A stretch of DNA of 64,000 nucleotides, from assembly GCF_040054535.1 (NCBI RefSeq), contig NC_090783.1:5064001-5128000 (forward strand). The letters are read 5' to 3'. The notes beneath the pieces were generated by a model. That model had not been told where the DNA came from. It saw only the letters and a program-made list of their open reading frames with translations, and did no database searches. A program made the translations under genes and the position numbers. Positions 1 through 12,659 of the stretch are shown here, piece by piece (positions within the stretch are counted from its first letter, which is position 1; each line of letters opens with the position of its first letter). This DNA is from Antennarius striatus (lineage: Eukaryota; Chordata; Actinopteri; Lophiiformes; Antennariidae).

Positions 1-354
1 GGCGTCCTGCGCCGATTGGTCGGTGCTAACGGCGGCAACGCCTCCAGAAACTCCAGCAGCCCGAGCGGTGGCCCCTCCCTGTTTTCCCCCTCCTCCTCCT
101 CTTCCTCCCACCATGTGTTCGAGCAGTACAGGAACTGCGACCGGGCGCACCTCATCCCCCTCACCACCCTGGTGACCCACAACAGCCGCTTCACATTCCA
201 CCCGCACCTCCACTCCAGATGGCGGCCCGCCACATCTCCTCTCCTCTTCTCCTCAAATCCGGCGTCCCCCTCCTGCTCGCCACTCACACCTGCCTCCCAC
301 AAACACTCCTTCCTGGCCTACCTGGGACTGATGGAGAGGGCCAAGACTGTTTGA
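1..354 (+). CDS. znf827: C-terminal part of znf827 (zinc finger protein 827), partial
   Basis: The window opens inside an open frame (frame 1) that runs to a TGA at 352-354, giving 117 residues. The visible protein is low in complexity at first (Ser/Pro-rich, with a run of six Ser). It then becomes well ordered around FEQYRNCDRAHLIPL and THNSRFTFHPHLHSR, and ends in SFLAYLGLMERAKTV. No zinc finger lies in this part. The name rests mostly on synteny: in human 4q31 the order is SMAD1, MMAA, ZNF827, with ZNF827 convergent to MMAA, and the same order and orientation are seen here. The coding call is good because composition and codon use fall off sharply after the stop, where a CT microsatellite follows. 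The exon's 5' border may lie before base 1. A different gene with this tail cannot be excluded without a protein search. Confidence 0.62.
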   Translation, partial: GVLRRLVGANGGNASRNSSSPSGGPSLFSPSSSSSSHHVFEQYRNCDRAHLIPLTTLVTHNSRFTFHPHLHSRWRPATSPLLFSSNPASPSCSPLTPASHKHSFLAYLGLMERAKTV

Positions 355-367
355 CCTCACTCGCCTC

Positions 368-415
<48 letters not shown>

Positions 416-1200
416 GCTCCCCCCTCAGTCCTTGGACGGCGGCGGGACGGACACTCGTCCGCCGCAGCGGGAGCGACGTCTTTTTTCCAATCAGACCAGC
501 AGAATAAGCTGGACTCCACAAACATATTGAAGAATAGAAACAAACATTTATAAGAGAAAAAGGCTGTACATGCTAAAAAAAATGCATTTATATCAAAAAG
601 CTGCTTTTCTTATCAGTTCTATCAATTGAAATATTACTACTTCAAGTACTACTCTGTTTTTTTAAGTTTATTTTTTTCTTTTTCTGTTTTCAAATATCTG
701 AATGACCCGGACCCAGTTGCATTATCTGAAGAAACTAATGTATCTCAGTTTTATAGATATATTTCTTTAGTCGTTTTGACGAGATAAAAAGTCGAAAAAC
801 GCAAAAACAAAACTTGCAAGTGCTACATTTTAGTGCATTTTTGTCAATGGCTATCATGCATCAGAATAGCATGCCTGTTTCTGTGTTTCAACTAGCTTTT
901 GACGTCATTAGAAGCTAAATTGGAGATATACTGAAGCGTTAGCCGTGCAACATGGACAGAACCAATGAAACGGAATGCTTTTCATTGGGAAAAGGCACGT
1001 TTCCAAAGCAATGCCTCAAACCTCGCACTTACTTATTTATCAGTCTTGTGCATAGTTTTGTAGCCCTTCTCACCTTTTTGGATTTATGTTTGCTTTATTT
1101 TTTTTTTATTTTTTTTTTTGTAAAATGGTGAAACCATATTATGCATAGCTGCTGCCTGATGCCATCTCTGTCTGAGAATAAATGTCATTTGAATGGGGTT
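355..1200 (+). other. probable 3'UTR of the znf827-like gene
   Basis: This is AT-rich non-coding sequence directly after the stop codon. The first canonical AATAAA downstream is at 1177-1182, so a transcript end near 1200 is plausible. Other A-rich sites further on could extend it. The first part (about 370-412) is a CT tract. Confidence 0.4.
370..412. repeat. (TC)n microsatellite
   Basis: An almost pure CT dinucleotide tract just 3' of the znf827-like stop codon. Confidence 0.9.
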
Positions 1201-3570
1201 ACTAGCTGATAGCGGTAGTTTTGGTGAAGCTCACACAACAGGAGATAAGCTGTGACGATGTAAATAAGAAGATTCAATCTGACATATCGGGACAAGAAGC
1301 ATTATACGTTTATTACTAATGATTTGATTTAAATATAAAATGTTGCCAATGAATTTGCACTCGCAGGTTAAAACGCAGTGAAACAACGAGAAGCGACTAA
1401 ACGTTCATTCGTTCTGAGACCAGGTGAATATCAGCACAGCTTCATTTGCAGATCTATGTATCACGCACCTATACTTAGAAGAGATATATGAGATAACTGT
1501 TTTGTGGAGGTGACCGGCTTATGGGTTAGCGAGCTAGCCGCAGCCAAGGTCACCACAGGCCGATTCAATGGTGCTTTTTGGAGCTTTTTGTAATCTTTGT
1601 GTACAAAAAAAAGAAAAAAAATGTTTCGAAATGACTTGAATGAATGTATTTTTGTTTATGTAAATGAAAATGAAGCGATACAGAAGTGTGAACAGGGACG
1701 TCTGCTGTGCTGGAAAAGACGGGAAGGTTTAGTGTGTTTGGTGGCCTTTTGTGTGTTTCTTTTGTTTTATTTTGTCTTTATTTTTACTTCTTTACTGAGC
1801 CTTTTACATCATAAACAAACATGTTCTACTAACACCTGTAAGAAACAAAGCTCCTGTAGGTGCAATCATGAAGCAAAGCCATTCTCTTGTGTTCGATGGC
1901 CCTGGCTTCTGTTAGGCCGGTAGATAAGGTACTACTTTTTTTCCTCTCGCTCCATCCCCTTCTTGTCAATTTTGAGTTTTAATTGCACTCATTGTAGTTA
2001 CACTTCAAGCCAAACGCATTTAAAAAAAAACAAAAAAACAGGATAATTAAGACTTGGAGATTCCACAATGCGATGTGGACAGTGTTGCTGGAAATGACCC
2101 CTTAGTTTCACGTTTTCAGGCTTTTCCAGCATTGAAATCGGAGAAAGTAAACGAGGACAAACTGCATGAATTAGACAGCAGAGGTCAAGCTCCCCCTGGG
2201 AACTAAAGGTCTCAGGCTAAATTGTGATGAGCTAGTTTTGCACAGTGCGGCACTTTTTGATTAAATGAATATGTATTTATCTGTAAAATGCTCAATAAGA
2301 AGTATGTTTGCGAGATAGGGCAGCATAGCAGAAAGCATTTTATTTTGAAAAAGCTTTACCCATTATCGATAGCACTTGTGTTTGTAAGCGGTCTTCAAGC
2401 CCAAAATTCCCTTATTTGTAAAGGGATTTATTTTTTATTTTCCTTTGGCTTTCCTTATGTCTACACATGCGTGTTATAACGGATCATTGTTGCTTTTTTT
2501 TCTTCTTCTTTTTTTTAATCGTTCTACCTGGATCTTGTCGGAAAAATGATTAGACGGAGAACACGACTCGTCAAGACCAAATGTAAATGTAACTTCCTGC
2601 GAGATGTGATGTTAGGATGGAATCCGTCACATCCGATGCCTCGATCGTCCCCTTCTATACTGCTGTTTGGTCCTTTTTTATTTTCTTTCTTTTCCTCTTT
2701 TTTTTTTTTTTTCCCCCCAATGTCTGGCATGCTGTCTCTGGAATGAAAGTAGCATCCCTCCAACACACAGACACACACACTTCCTCTCCTACTATCTATC
2801 TTTTATACTCTAGTGCCACTTGGTGGAAGGAAACCACCTGAGACTTCTGAGAATGAGTCAAACTAATTGTCAGGGTCCAAAAGATAAAGAGATAAAGAGT
2901 GTTTTCACTCTTGACTCCTTGTTAAAATGTCTGCCTTTTATTACAGCGTAATCATGAATGGCTGCACTTCCTTACTGCCCCCCCCCTCCTGGTTTGAGTG
3001 TTTAAAAAGGCAACAGGGCTCCATCTTTTTGAATTTTAATATTCTTATGCACTTATTCCGTTTATTTTTGACCCATTTGTAAGCAGCACAGTGATCTTTC
3101 TTTTAAAGCTTGACCACATTTTCAGCTCTTTGGAGTATGCATGACATTGCCCTCGTTCTTCAGCACTTGATTGTTTCAAACTAACTCTTAGTTGCATTTA
3201 GTTAGCATCACACTGCACTGTCTACAATCATTTGGCTGTATGTTATGATTAGAAACGGCTCCGCTACCTTATTTGACACTCGGTAAAAGATTGATATGTG
3301 CTGTACAAAGCTTTTTTTTATTACTCCATTGTTAAGGCTGTACAGGGTTGTGACGATAACTGGTAAATAGATCATTTGTACTTTTTTTGGTTTTGTATTT
3401 GTTTTGTTTATTTGGCATTATTTTATGTTCAACTTGCCAGATCTAAATGTAACAGGATTTGAAAGTAAAGCTTACATCAGATATTATCAATCGTCTTTTC
3501 TCTGGTCGTTCATTTATTTTCATGTGTGAATTTGATTTATTGCAGTGTACAAGATATTTTTTATATCCAT

Positions 3571-3725
3571 TACAGTGTGTTCCGCACTATAAGGCGCACC
3601 TAAAAGACTTTAATTTTCTCAAAAAGCGACAATGCGCCTTATATGTGCAAACAGTTTTCAAATAGGGCATTCATTGAAGGTGTGCCTTATAGTCCGGTGC
3701 GCCTTATAGTGCAGAAAATGCTTTA
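3571..3725. mobile_element. short inverted-repeat element (MITE-like), copy 1
   Basis: The left arm carries CACTATAAGGCGCACCT and the right arm its inverted complement (GTGCGCCTTATAGTGC), with an internal CATTCATTGAAGGTG. The same element occurs at 27643 and 54949. Its size of about 150 bp, terminal inverted repeats and lack of coding capacity indicate a non-autonomous DNA transposon. The other two copies have clear outer ends (TACAGTA ... TACTGTA), and here these ends are eroded. The superfamily is not assigned. Confidence 0.7.
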
Positions 3726-6284
3726 CTTGTTAATAAGTGAGCTACTCTGACAACCACCTTGAAGAGGGGACACAGTCAAAATTAAATCTATATGTTCAAA
3801 AATCTATGAGATAATAAATTCACTCACAGAGCACATACAGTACTCTCGCCAAGGCCCAACAGACGCATTCATCAATAAAATCTCTCCTGGCTCCAGCCCT
3901 TTGTTGAGATCCTCTCCAAAATGTGATGTGTTCTTTCTTCTTATTCGTTAATCCTTTCTGCCGAGTTGAGTAAAAATCTATCTGATAGATTATGAGTTAT
4001 AAATGGAAAAGCCGCCACTTCTTTATTCACAACTAGGTTGGTTTCCTACACACTCAACAATTCTACTAACTAGATTTCATCAGACAAATCCAAGGAGTCA
4101 CTGAACCTCCAAAGAGAAAAATATAAATATATACATAGGATATGTAAACAGTTCTAATAAGGACACTGAATAAAAATGTGAATAATACTTGGGCAAAAAG
4201 AGGTTTTTTCCGAATAGATTCGACTTATGGACATAACATAAACTCAAATTGTGACAGCGTAGAAGCTCCTGCCGGACAGAATAGCGAGTAAAGACTTCAA
4301 ATAAAGGTTGAAGATGTTTCAATAGAACATTTATCATTCAGTGGTGAAAAAGGAGCCGAGAGCTAAGGGACAGCGCTGATCGTCTTTGAGGGACACGGCA
4401 TTCTCTAATTTATAACGGAGCCTCGCCATCATAATAAGAAATAGGATCTGCCATTGTGTCTAGCTAGTGTTTTTATTAGACCGATGGGAGGTCTCTCTCT
4501 CTCTCCTTGTGTTGTAGTAATGAAAGTTACAGCACGTTCTCGCCCAGCCAAAGGTTGGCCCTGCCTAATGAAAACAGATGAAGCAGAGATAAAGTGTTTG
4601 CCGACATTAAGGGACTCATTTATCACCGTTAGGCCCCGAGCTATAGAACACCTTGGTCTGGAGCTCTCCTTTAACAGGCCCTGCCTCACAGCACCCTTGT
4701 GGCACGCCGCAGCCTTCCAGGCGCATGAGCGCCTCCATCTTTACCTCGTTCTTTTTCATTCGCCGCTGCTTCGACAGACAGCGCTCGCATCTTTATGCGC
4801 ATACTGTCTCCTCCTCCATTTGCAGGGAGAGGTTTCAGATGTTAAAGTTGTTTGGTGTTTTTTTTTTGTTTTTTTGAAGGAACTTTTATCAGATCTGGAG
4901 GATTTGGCCGTCCTGCCGGGACCACCATCACCGTGCCCCGAATGCTGACCCATGTGGGTTCAACAACCATCCGACGCTGGATCTCCTCCTCCGTTGAAGG
5001 GCCGTGTGCTCATCTCGCTGCTCATCTCGACTGTGTAATAATGAATCTTTTTGGCTGTGTTTAAAGCTGCTTAATTAAGTTCAAAGCAGCGCTCGGGGCA
5101 GTGTGCGCCTGCTCGCCTGACCTCCCTATGAGTGGAAGTGTTGATTAGGAAGCGAGGAGACACTGCAGGGGATGGCTATTGATTGAGAGGATAGAAAAAC
5201 TCATTTGGATTTTGTGATTGGAATATCACCCAGTAAATGTTGATTCCATACCACCCCTCCCCAAAATAATTTTTTTTTTTTTTTTAAAAATCAACGAAAT
5301 CCATCCACATGCTGGTGGTTTGGTGAAATTGTCAACTACACGAGGAATTTTTCTGTGATAAGACTAAACGCTGAAGTTTTTCCCTCATCCCAATAATAGC
5401 CCTTCACCCTGGTCTGAGCTGTCTGCACAATGTCGACCTTTCGACACCACCTCGCGAAAGTTGGCCGCTGTCGATCGATAGCGTGTTAGCTTTTTGTTTG
5501 AAGGTTCAGGCTGCCTTGGCTTTATTACAGCTGCTGAGAGTCATGGGGGAGTCGTGCACGGCTTTGTGAGAGAGGAGCTCCCTCTTGTTTGCCAAAAGTG
5601 TAATCCCGCCGTGACCCGCCGTGACCCTGCCCTGAGAGGAAAGCTGCTTAGACAGAAGTGCGTGTCTGTGGGAGCTCCCAGCTGCCTGGCCTCTCTCTCG
5701 CTCTATCTATCTTCATTTTTTGCACTCTACATCTACCTCACAGTCTTTCTTTCTCCTTTGCTTACAGGCCCAAACAGCATGGATCTGTCTATCACATGGA
5801 ATCTCGGCCGCCGTGACGGAACGACACTCCTTCTCTCAGAGTCTCTTTACCTCCTCGTTCATCTCTGCCCTTTCATTTTTCCTTCATTTACAGTCAACTA
5901 CATGCCTTCACTGAGCATCGATACTTCCAACACTCCCGTCCCCCCCCCTCCCTCCCTGCTTCCACGCGAAGGAGCCAAGGCTTTGCTAAGTGGAGACAGA
6001 TCTCCTTTTTTTGTTCCAACAGAGAAAATAAACACACAAAGTCCTGCCATAGACAGCCTTCAGTTTGGGCTGCAGAGCAGGACCACTGGCACACGGGAAA
6101 CACAGAACGAAGGAAGAAAATGACCTCTGGAATCGATTTGGCATGGGCTGAAGCCAGGGCTAAAACTGTGTGGAATGAGGCTCCTCTGAGGCGGCTTGTT
6201 GATTCATAAATCTATTCATCTTCAAAAATTGCCACTGAAATGAATTTGCCGAATGTGAAACTCCATGTTTATTCAGTCCTTAAT

Positions 6285-6285
<1 letters not shown>

Positions 6286-6316
<31 letters not shown>
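6286..6316. repeat. (TG)n microsatellite
   Basis: A pure TG dinucleotide run. Confidence 0.95.
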
Positions 6317-6318
<2 letters not shown>

Positions 6319-8118
6319 TAGATATGCACGAGTCGGCACGGGCTTCGTGCAAAACGTCAGCTAAAAAACAGAGATGTCAAATTCGAGTCTGTGCGAAAGA
6401 CAAGGCAAAAAAAAAAGACAAGGAGCTGTCCCCGGAGAGGCCGGGACAGCAGCCAGAGAAATGATTTGCAGACTCGTGTAGCGTGTCGCTCACTCGCCAC
6501 TCCGTGTTGGGTTGGACACGCATGGCGGGACGTGTATTTGCATGCATATTTGGTGCCCAGCCCAAAGGAGGCCATAGCGGCACTCTGCGCCCGTTCGCCA
6601 TTCGCCGGGGTGAGACATCACCCGGCGGGGGTCAGCAGCAATCTGATTTTGGGGAACACCGCGGGGGGTGTTTGGAGAGAGAGAAATGGATGGGGGGGGG
6701 GGAGCTTCCAGGCCTGGCATATCCAGGATCAGGGCGGCCTGAAACAGCAGGGGGTTGGCAAATCATACCCCCCTGCTGGGTGATGCTTCAAATATAAAAC
6801 TACTGCTTGGTCAGTCCAACTGACAAACATGTTATAGAAGGGAAGGGTGGTGGTGGTGGTGGGGGGGTGATGGTATTGGGTACAGAGCTTGAATCGAGCC
6901 AATGGAACATTGAGGTATGAGTGGGCATTGGGGCAGATGTGGACGGGGACAGACTCACAAAATGTTATGTTCATTATTCTGAACTGAATTTTGTCCGGAA
7001 CAAAAAATCCACAATAGAAATAATAGAAAAAATTGATAAATTGATTTAAATTAGACTTTCAGACTTTTAACAGAAAAAGAAATGAAGAACATTTTGTGAA
7101 TTGAAATCTCAGATGACATTTTCCAACATCCACACCCGCCCTTGTTTTTTCCTTCTTCTTCGTTTTTGTTTTTTTTGTTTTTTTCATCGTCATGGCAGCG
7201 AAGGATGCTGAGATTCCAGTGATTCAAGTCTTCCGAGATCTGACGGGAGAATATTCATTTAGGGAGAGCTTAAGAGAATAGCCCAAGGTCAAGCCCAAAC
7301 TAATCAGGCTTCTCATTTCCCTGGATGGAGTAATGAAGTACAGCACTGACCTCCAGGTGACCCTGGGAATCTGCAGCGGGAAAAAGCAGCATGGGCACCG
7401 ATTGGCCGAGAGTAAAGGGAGATATCACAACAGAGCGGTTTCTCCATTAATAAGGAAGATCCACCAAAAAAAAAAAAAAAAAAGCCTCTTCAAAGAGTTT
7501 AAACGTGCCCAACTGTCATGAAACCTTAACTACAGCAAGATAACAAGCTCCTTTTTTTTTTTTTTTTGTCTGCATCCCAAAGATGATTTGCACCGGGGTT
7601 TGATTACAAGCTGGTTAACACTCCAAATTATCTCATGCGCTTGAGCTTTTAATGATTTCCAAGATTCAATTACCCCTAACTGAATTCCTGTCTTCAATCA
7701 ATTAAAGTCCGAGCTGCTCACTCATCCATCTTCCAATCAGGACGCCGGGAATCCCTCCATCCATTCTCATTTGAGAACAGAACGGGTCAGAAGAGTGAGC
7801 AGAATGCATCCATCCGTGTCTATCTTTTTCGTATCATTTTTAAAAAAAATTCTTTTCATTCACATTTACTACGAAAATAAAAAAAAATATATATATATTA
7901 TAAACACAATCTCCAGCTATGGACCCCCCCCACCCCACCCAAACCTCCCCTGAACTTACACAAAGGCTCCTGTGCTTGTGATCATAATATATTCTCCTCA
8001 AGCCTTGCCAGCATAGCCTTTTATCTGGAAGCCCTTTGTGTCGCTCCTCTGGGCTGCTTATTGTGATACCTGATGTGAAGGTGAGTGACGGCGGCTCTAA
8101 TGATCTCACAAGAATGCT

Positions 8119-8119
<1 letters not shown>

Positions 8120-8186
<67 letters not shown>
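8120..8186. repeat. (CA)n microsatellite
   Basis: A CA run with one CG interruption near its middle. Open frames reading HTHTHT or VCVCVC through it are artefacts. Confidence 0.95.
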
Positions 8187-8190
<4 letters not shown>

Positions 8191-10721
8191 ACACACACTT
8201 TCAGAGACACAACCACGCAAACACCCACAAACACACAGTTTGGCACCATCTGCTGGAACCTTGAGAAACCTTGAGAAATATTTAGCTTGAGAGGATATTT
8301 GTAATAAAGTACACAATTAAAGGATTGGGTTATAAAAAAATTTTTAAAAAAACCCGTCTGAGGCATAAATCACAAATTGCTCCATTGAGATCAGACATGC
8401 TCGGGCATAATTCAAGATTCCTTAACAGCAAATTATTTTTGACAGAAAAAAGCAAAGGCGTGTTTGATTGATGAACGCAGCCTGTTCAGGAGGTTCACGC
8501 CGTCGATTTAGAGGAAAGAAGCGGCGCAGAAATAGTTGCCAAGGTGCCCAGATTATCATTTAACCCTCATTGGTGGAGAGACAAGCGCCCAGAGCTTCTC
8601 TCCGTTTTATCCCCACCCCAACCCCAACCCCATCCGTTGCTCATCCCTGCAAACCCAACCCAGTGTGGTTTTCCTTGAAAGGCGTTCTTTTGAATGTAAA
8701 TACCAAACGGTGCTCTTTCAGACAGGCCGGAGCAGGAGATTTGGGTTTTGATGCTTTATCACCAACGTTGGCTTTGGCTCCTGAGCGAAATCCCTTAATG
8801 GCAGTGCCAACGGCAGTGTGTAGCATTGGGGGGGGGGGGGTTGGGGGGCATTTTGGTCACATTTAACACCGAGGAGGATCAAGCACAGAGACGAGCCTGC
8901 TACGGCGGTACAGGCGTCCCACTGCGATGGGCTCTGCTGCAGGAGAAACTTCAATCTCATCGCCCTCAGCCAGGGTGTATATCATCATACTGAGTAGCTT
9001 GAGACGCCTTCATTCAGAGGGCGGTCTCTGCTATATCTTTTCTTTATAGCCCTTGCATTTTTTATTTTTTTTTATTTTTTTTAGGATGGAGGCATGTGTG
9101 CATTCGCTGGCACAATTTTCTATAGAGCTCCCCCTGGAGAAGCCGGGGAAAGGCTATCACAACAATTACACTGACAGCTCTTTTCTAAAGTGCACTTGAT
9201 TTATTTGATTTAGCCAAGATTAATGGCCCTCTCTCTCCGAGCGGGGCCTGGCTGAGATGTGCAGAAAGGCACAAGGCATACTTGTACAGGAGCACAGGTA
9301 TATGTTAGCATAGATAATAGAGCTGCATCACGTGTGTGTGCACGTATCCAGATGTGTGTTTGTGTGTGTGTGTGCATGCATCATCCATAATCATAAAGAG
9401 TGAAGAGAAAGCTTTTGTTCCTTGTTTGTTTTTCTCGTTATCCCTGAAATGATGAATAAATTCCTCTCCGACATACATTAGCATGATTACAGCGGATTTA
9501 TTCACTATAAGTACAGACAGAGGCCCAGACAAGACAATGTTCTGATTAGTAAAGGAAGATTTATTTATGTATTTGTATGAAAAATTATAAAAAATTTTTA
9601 AAAAGTCCAAGTATGACATACTTCACCAGTACGCCGTCGTGGTTGCTTCTGATGTCTATTTCGATCTGCAGTGCAAGTTACGTGAAATTAAAGTCATTTG
9701 TTTGTTCTTTAATACACAAACACACACCAGCTGCAGGCAGACACACATTTTCCCAGAATTCCCTGCTAGGGGGAGACACCTGCACCTCCTCTGCGTGCTA
9801 GGAGGCGCCACGTCTGGCTGAACCGGCCAGCCGTTGCCAGGCCAGCAGTCCGGTGCGGCTGGCGTTGATGCCCGCCCATCTGCCCGAGTTGAGGCGTTTG
9901 CTCCCGCGCCACTTGTCCAGGGGGGCAGGATGTGCTTCCATGTTCCTGGCAGAGCTCCCTGAAATGTCAACCTGGCGTTACACACCCGCCCCCCTTGGCC
10001 CCCACTCACAGACCTGGTGGTGTTGGGCGCTGCCCCGGATCAGAGGCAACGCCAGGAACATGCAACGAGAACAACAACCGCTGACCGACTACCGGGGGCG
10101 CTACCATCTTGTTGGGGGTGGATGGAGCGTGTCGGGTCGGGTGGAGGTCGGCTGCCCTCGTGCGCCTCACAACGTTTGACTGTTTGACGGTGGAGGCAGG
10201 AAATACAAGCTGGAAAGATGATTGGTTCTCTTCTGAATTTCTATCCCATAAACTAAAGAAACTGGACGAGGAAGACGAGTATCATGTCCAGCATGTTGTC
10301 TGTTGTCTGAGCAGATGGACTCAGAGGTGCTGTGAGGGTCTGATGTTGGCTGGCTCTGCCCTGCAAGCCCCCCCCAGGGCAACAACTGTGAGCGGTCATT
10401 AACAGAGGGAAGGGGGGGAGAGCAGGCCATGCCAGGAGAGAAGAGTCTAGCGTTAGTTAACGGTCACCATCCAGTTAAATCCTCCTCCGTTCTTAACAGG
10501 AACAACTACAACAGAGCCGCTCGTGGCCAAAGCGGTAAAAGCGACACGTCGCATAAATCGTTGGAACAAAAGCTTTTGGACTAAAAACACGTTTCTTGCA
10601 GCCACAAAGGAACAGAATGAGGAAAAGGTGGGTTTGTACTCGGGCTGCTCGTCGTCGCTCATTTTTACTGAATCTAAGGTTACGACCAGAGCTGTCTGGC
10701 AGTTATCCATACACGGTGAAT

Positions 10722-10723
<2 letters not shown>

Positions 10724-10759
<36 letters not shown>
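10724..10759. repeat. (TG)n microsatellite
   Basis: A pure TG run in intergenic DNA. Confidence 0.95.
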
Positions 10760-10760
<1 letters not shown>

Positions 10761-12045
10761 ACAGGACAGGTATGACAGCCTGACCTCCACATGTTACCAA
10801 AGAGAGTGTGCGGCCCAGTGTTACCTGTCATAACAGAGGTTGCCTGGAGTCCCGGAGAACCAGTCTGACCAGGCCACTGGGCAGCCTGAAATAATAGACA
10901 CTGGCAAGAGGGCAATAAGGGGTCACACAGAGGGAGGGAGGGAGAGGAGGGAGGGGGAGACAGCGACATATGACAGAAGGACTGGTGGGAGGAAGGAAGG
11001 CGAGAGAGAAAGAGGGAGAAGAAAAAGAGGAATTTACTGTGGCGAGGGGAGCAGCGAGGATAATGACGCCGGAGCGAAGAGGTCAATCAGGGGGGGGGGG
11101 GGTGATAAAAGAGAAGGAAGTTAAGGGAGGTGGCTGCTGTTCTCCCCACGTATTACCCCCCCCCCCCAAGCCTGTGGAAGGAGCTCGCAAATTACGCGTA
11201 AAGGCAGCGAGGGAAGAAAATCTGACTGATGCTTTCTGAGCGCTTACTCTGGGTGTGACAACACCCCACCCCCCCTTTCCAAAACCAGAAAAACAAACCC
11301 CCAATGTAACCAAACGGACCATCTCTTTCCATTTGAAGCTCGGTTCTTCTATTGAGAGCAACCATGTTGGAGCATTCTTGAGGTTTGCAGCCGTTGGCCT
11401 GCAGAGACGGAACAGCCGAAATCACTTAGGCAGGCTTGGCCCGACAATTAAAGCTCTGGATTAAGAGTGATTGCATTTTGTGTCCTGAGAAGGCGCCGCC
11501 TGCCATCTTCAGAGGTCTCATTAACGTGGTCGCCGTGGGCCGCGTTGAGCACTGCCACAGGCTGTTAAAAAATAATGGAGACATTATCAGCCGTAATGTC
11601 TTGTACCTGCAGTGGAGAAAATGTTATAATCACTATTGTAATAGGTCGCACACCGCCGGTTGTGCAAAAAAAGGGAAAAGGTTGGATGAAGATAACCCCT
11701 TTTTCTGACCAGGCTGCTGTGTGTGGTTTTTTTTTTTTTTTGATCAGCCATTACATGTGGGGAGTCTGAGCAGCTGGATTTCATTAATTGAGCGCTGGCA
11801 GCGTTCTGCTCTGGCGGCAGGGGTGAGTCACACTGGTGGGATTGGTCTCTCTGCTGCCTGATATCATCTTCCAACCATAACTACAAATAATTATTCACTC
11901 AAATCCATTACCAGGGGTCGATCAAGTTCCCCAATCAGTTCTAAAGTCCAATTACTGGCGCCAAGGCTATATTCGCGCCTTCCTGCAGCCAAAGGCCTGG
12001 CCCGCGGGTTGCCCGGTGAATTACGCGCGGTAAACAGTGGAGTGG

Positions 12046-12048
<3 letters not shown>

Positions 12049-12085
<37 letters not shown>
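12049..12085. repeat. (TG)n microsatellite
   Basis: A pure TG run at the edge of a CpG-rich block. Confidence 0.95.
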
Positions 12086-12087
<2 letters not shown>

Positions 12088-12453
12088 AGGGGGGGTAGAT
12101 GCAGCTCTCTCCAGGACATTCTGACAGTACCTTCAAGCAGACTTCACCAGGTTAAGTACAATTAGTCCGTTCAATGAGACGCGCTTGGAATAGCGACGCG
12201 TCTCGTCGCTCCGCGGTGCGCAGGCGCAGCTTGGTGTGAGCGTCCACCTGAGCGGTTGATATGTTAAGACGTGTCACTTTTCGTAGCGTTTTGCAGCCGA
12301 CTTGAATGCAAACCCCTTCTACCTCCAACCCCACCCCCCGGGGGGCCCCCGGAGGAGACGCCTCTCGCACATTGGTGCGTAAATGGAGAGGAGGCGGCGC
12401 AGCCAGTCGAGTCGGAGCCACCGGGTGTGATGGCGCAGGGTGTGTGTGTGACA

Positions 12454-12573
12454 GGATGGATGGATGGGTGGGTGGATGGATGGATGGATGGATGGATGGA
12501 TGGATGGATGGATGGATGGATGGATGGATGGATGGATGGATGGATGGATGGATGGATGGATGGATGGATGGAT
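12454..12573. repeat. (GGAT)n tetranucleotide microsatellite
   Basis: About 28 nearly perfect copies of the GGAT/ATGG unit, with a few GGGT variants at the left end. The apparent WMDG-repeat and HPSI-repeat proteins in this tract are not genes. Confidence 0.95.
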
Positions 12574-12659
12574 AAGAGGTGTGGGAGTGGAGCTGGATGG
12601 GGTGGTGGTGTCCCAACAAATGATGGGGGGGAGGAGGTGGGATTTGTGGATAAGGGGTT

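Noticed and set aside
4454..4948. 164-codon plus-strand open frame
   Set aside because: It passes through a possible conserved non-coding block and a T-run that encodes FFF. No family features are seen.
5494..6123. 209-codon plus-strand open frame
   Set aside because: The composition is Leu/Ser/Pro-rich from pyrimidine tracts, with no domain or splice signals and no continuation. It is best read as chance in non-coding DNA.
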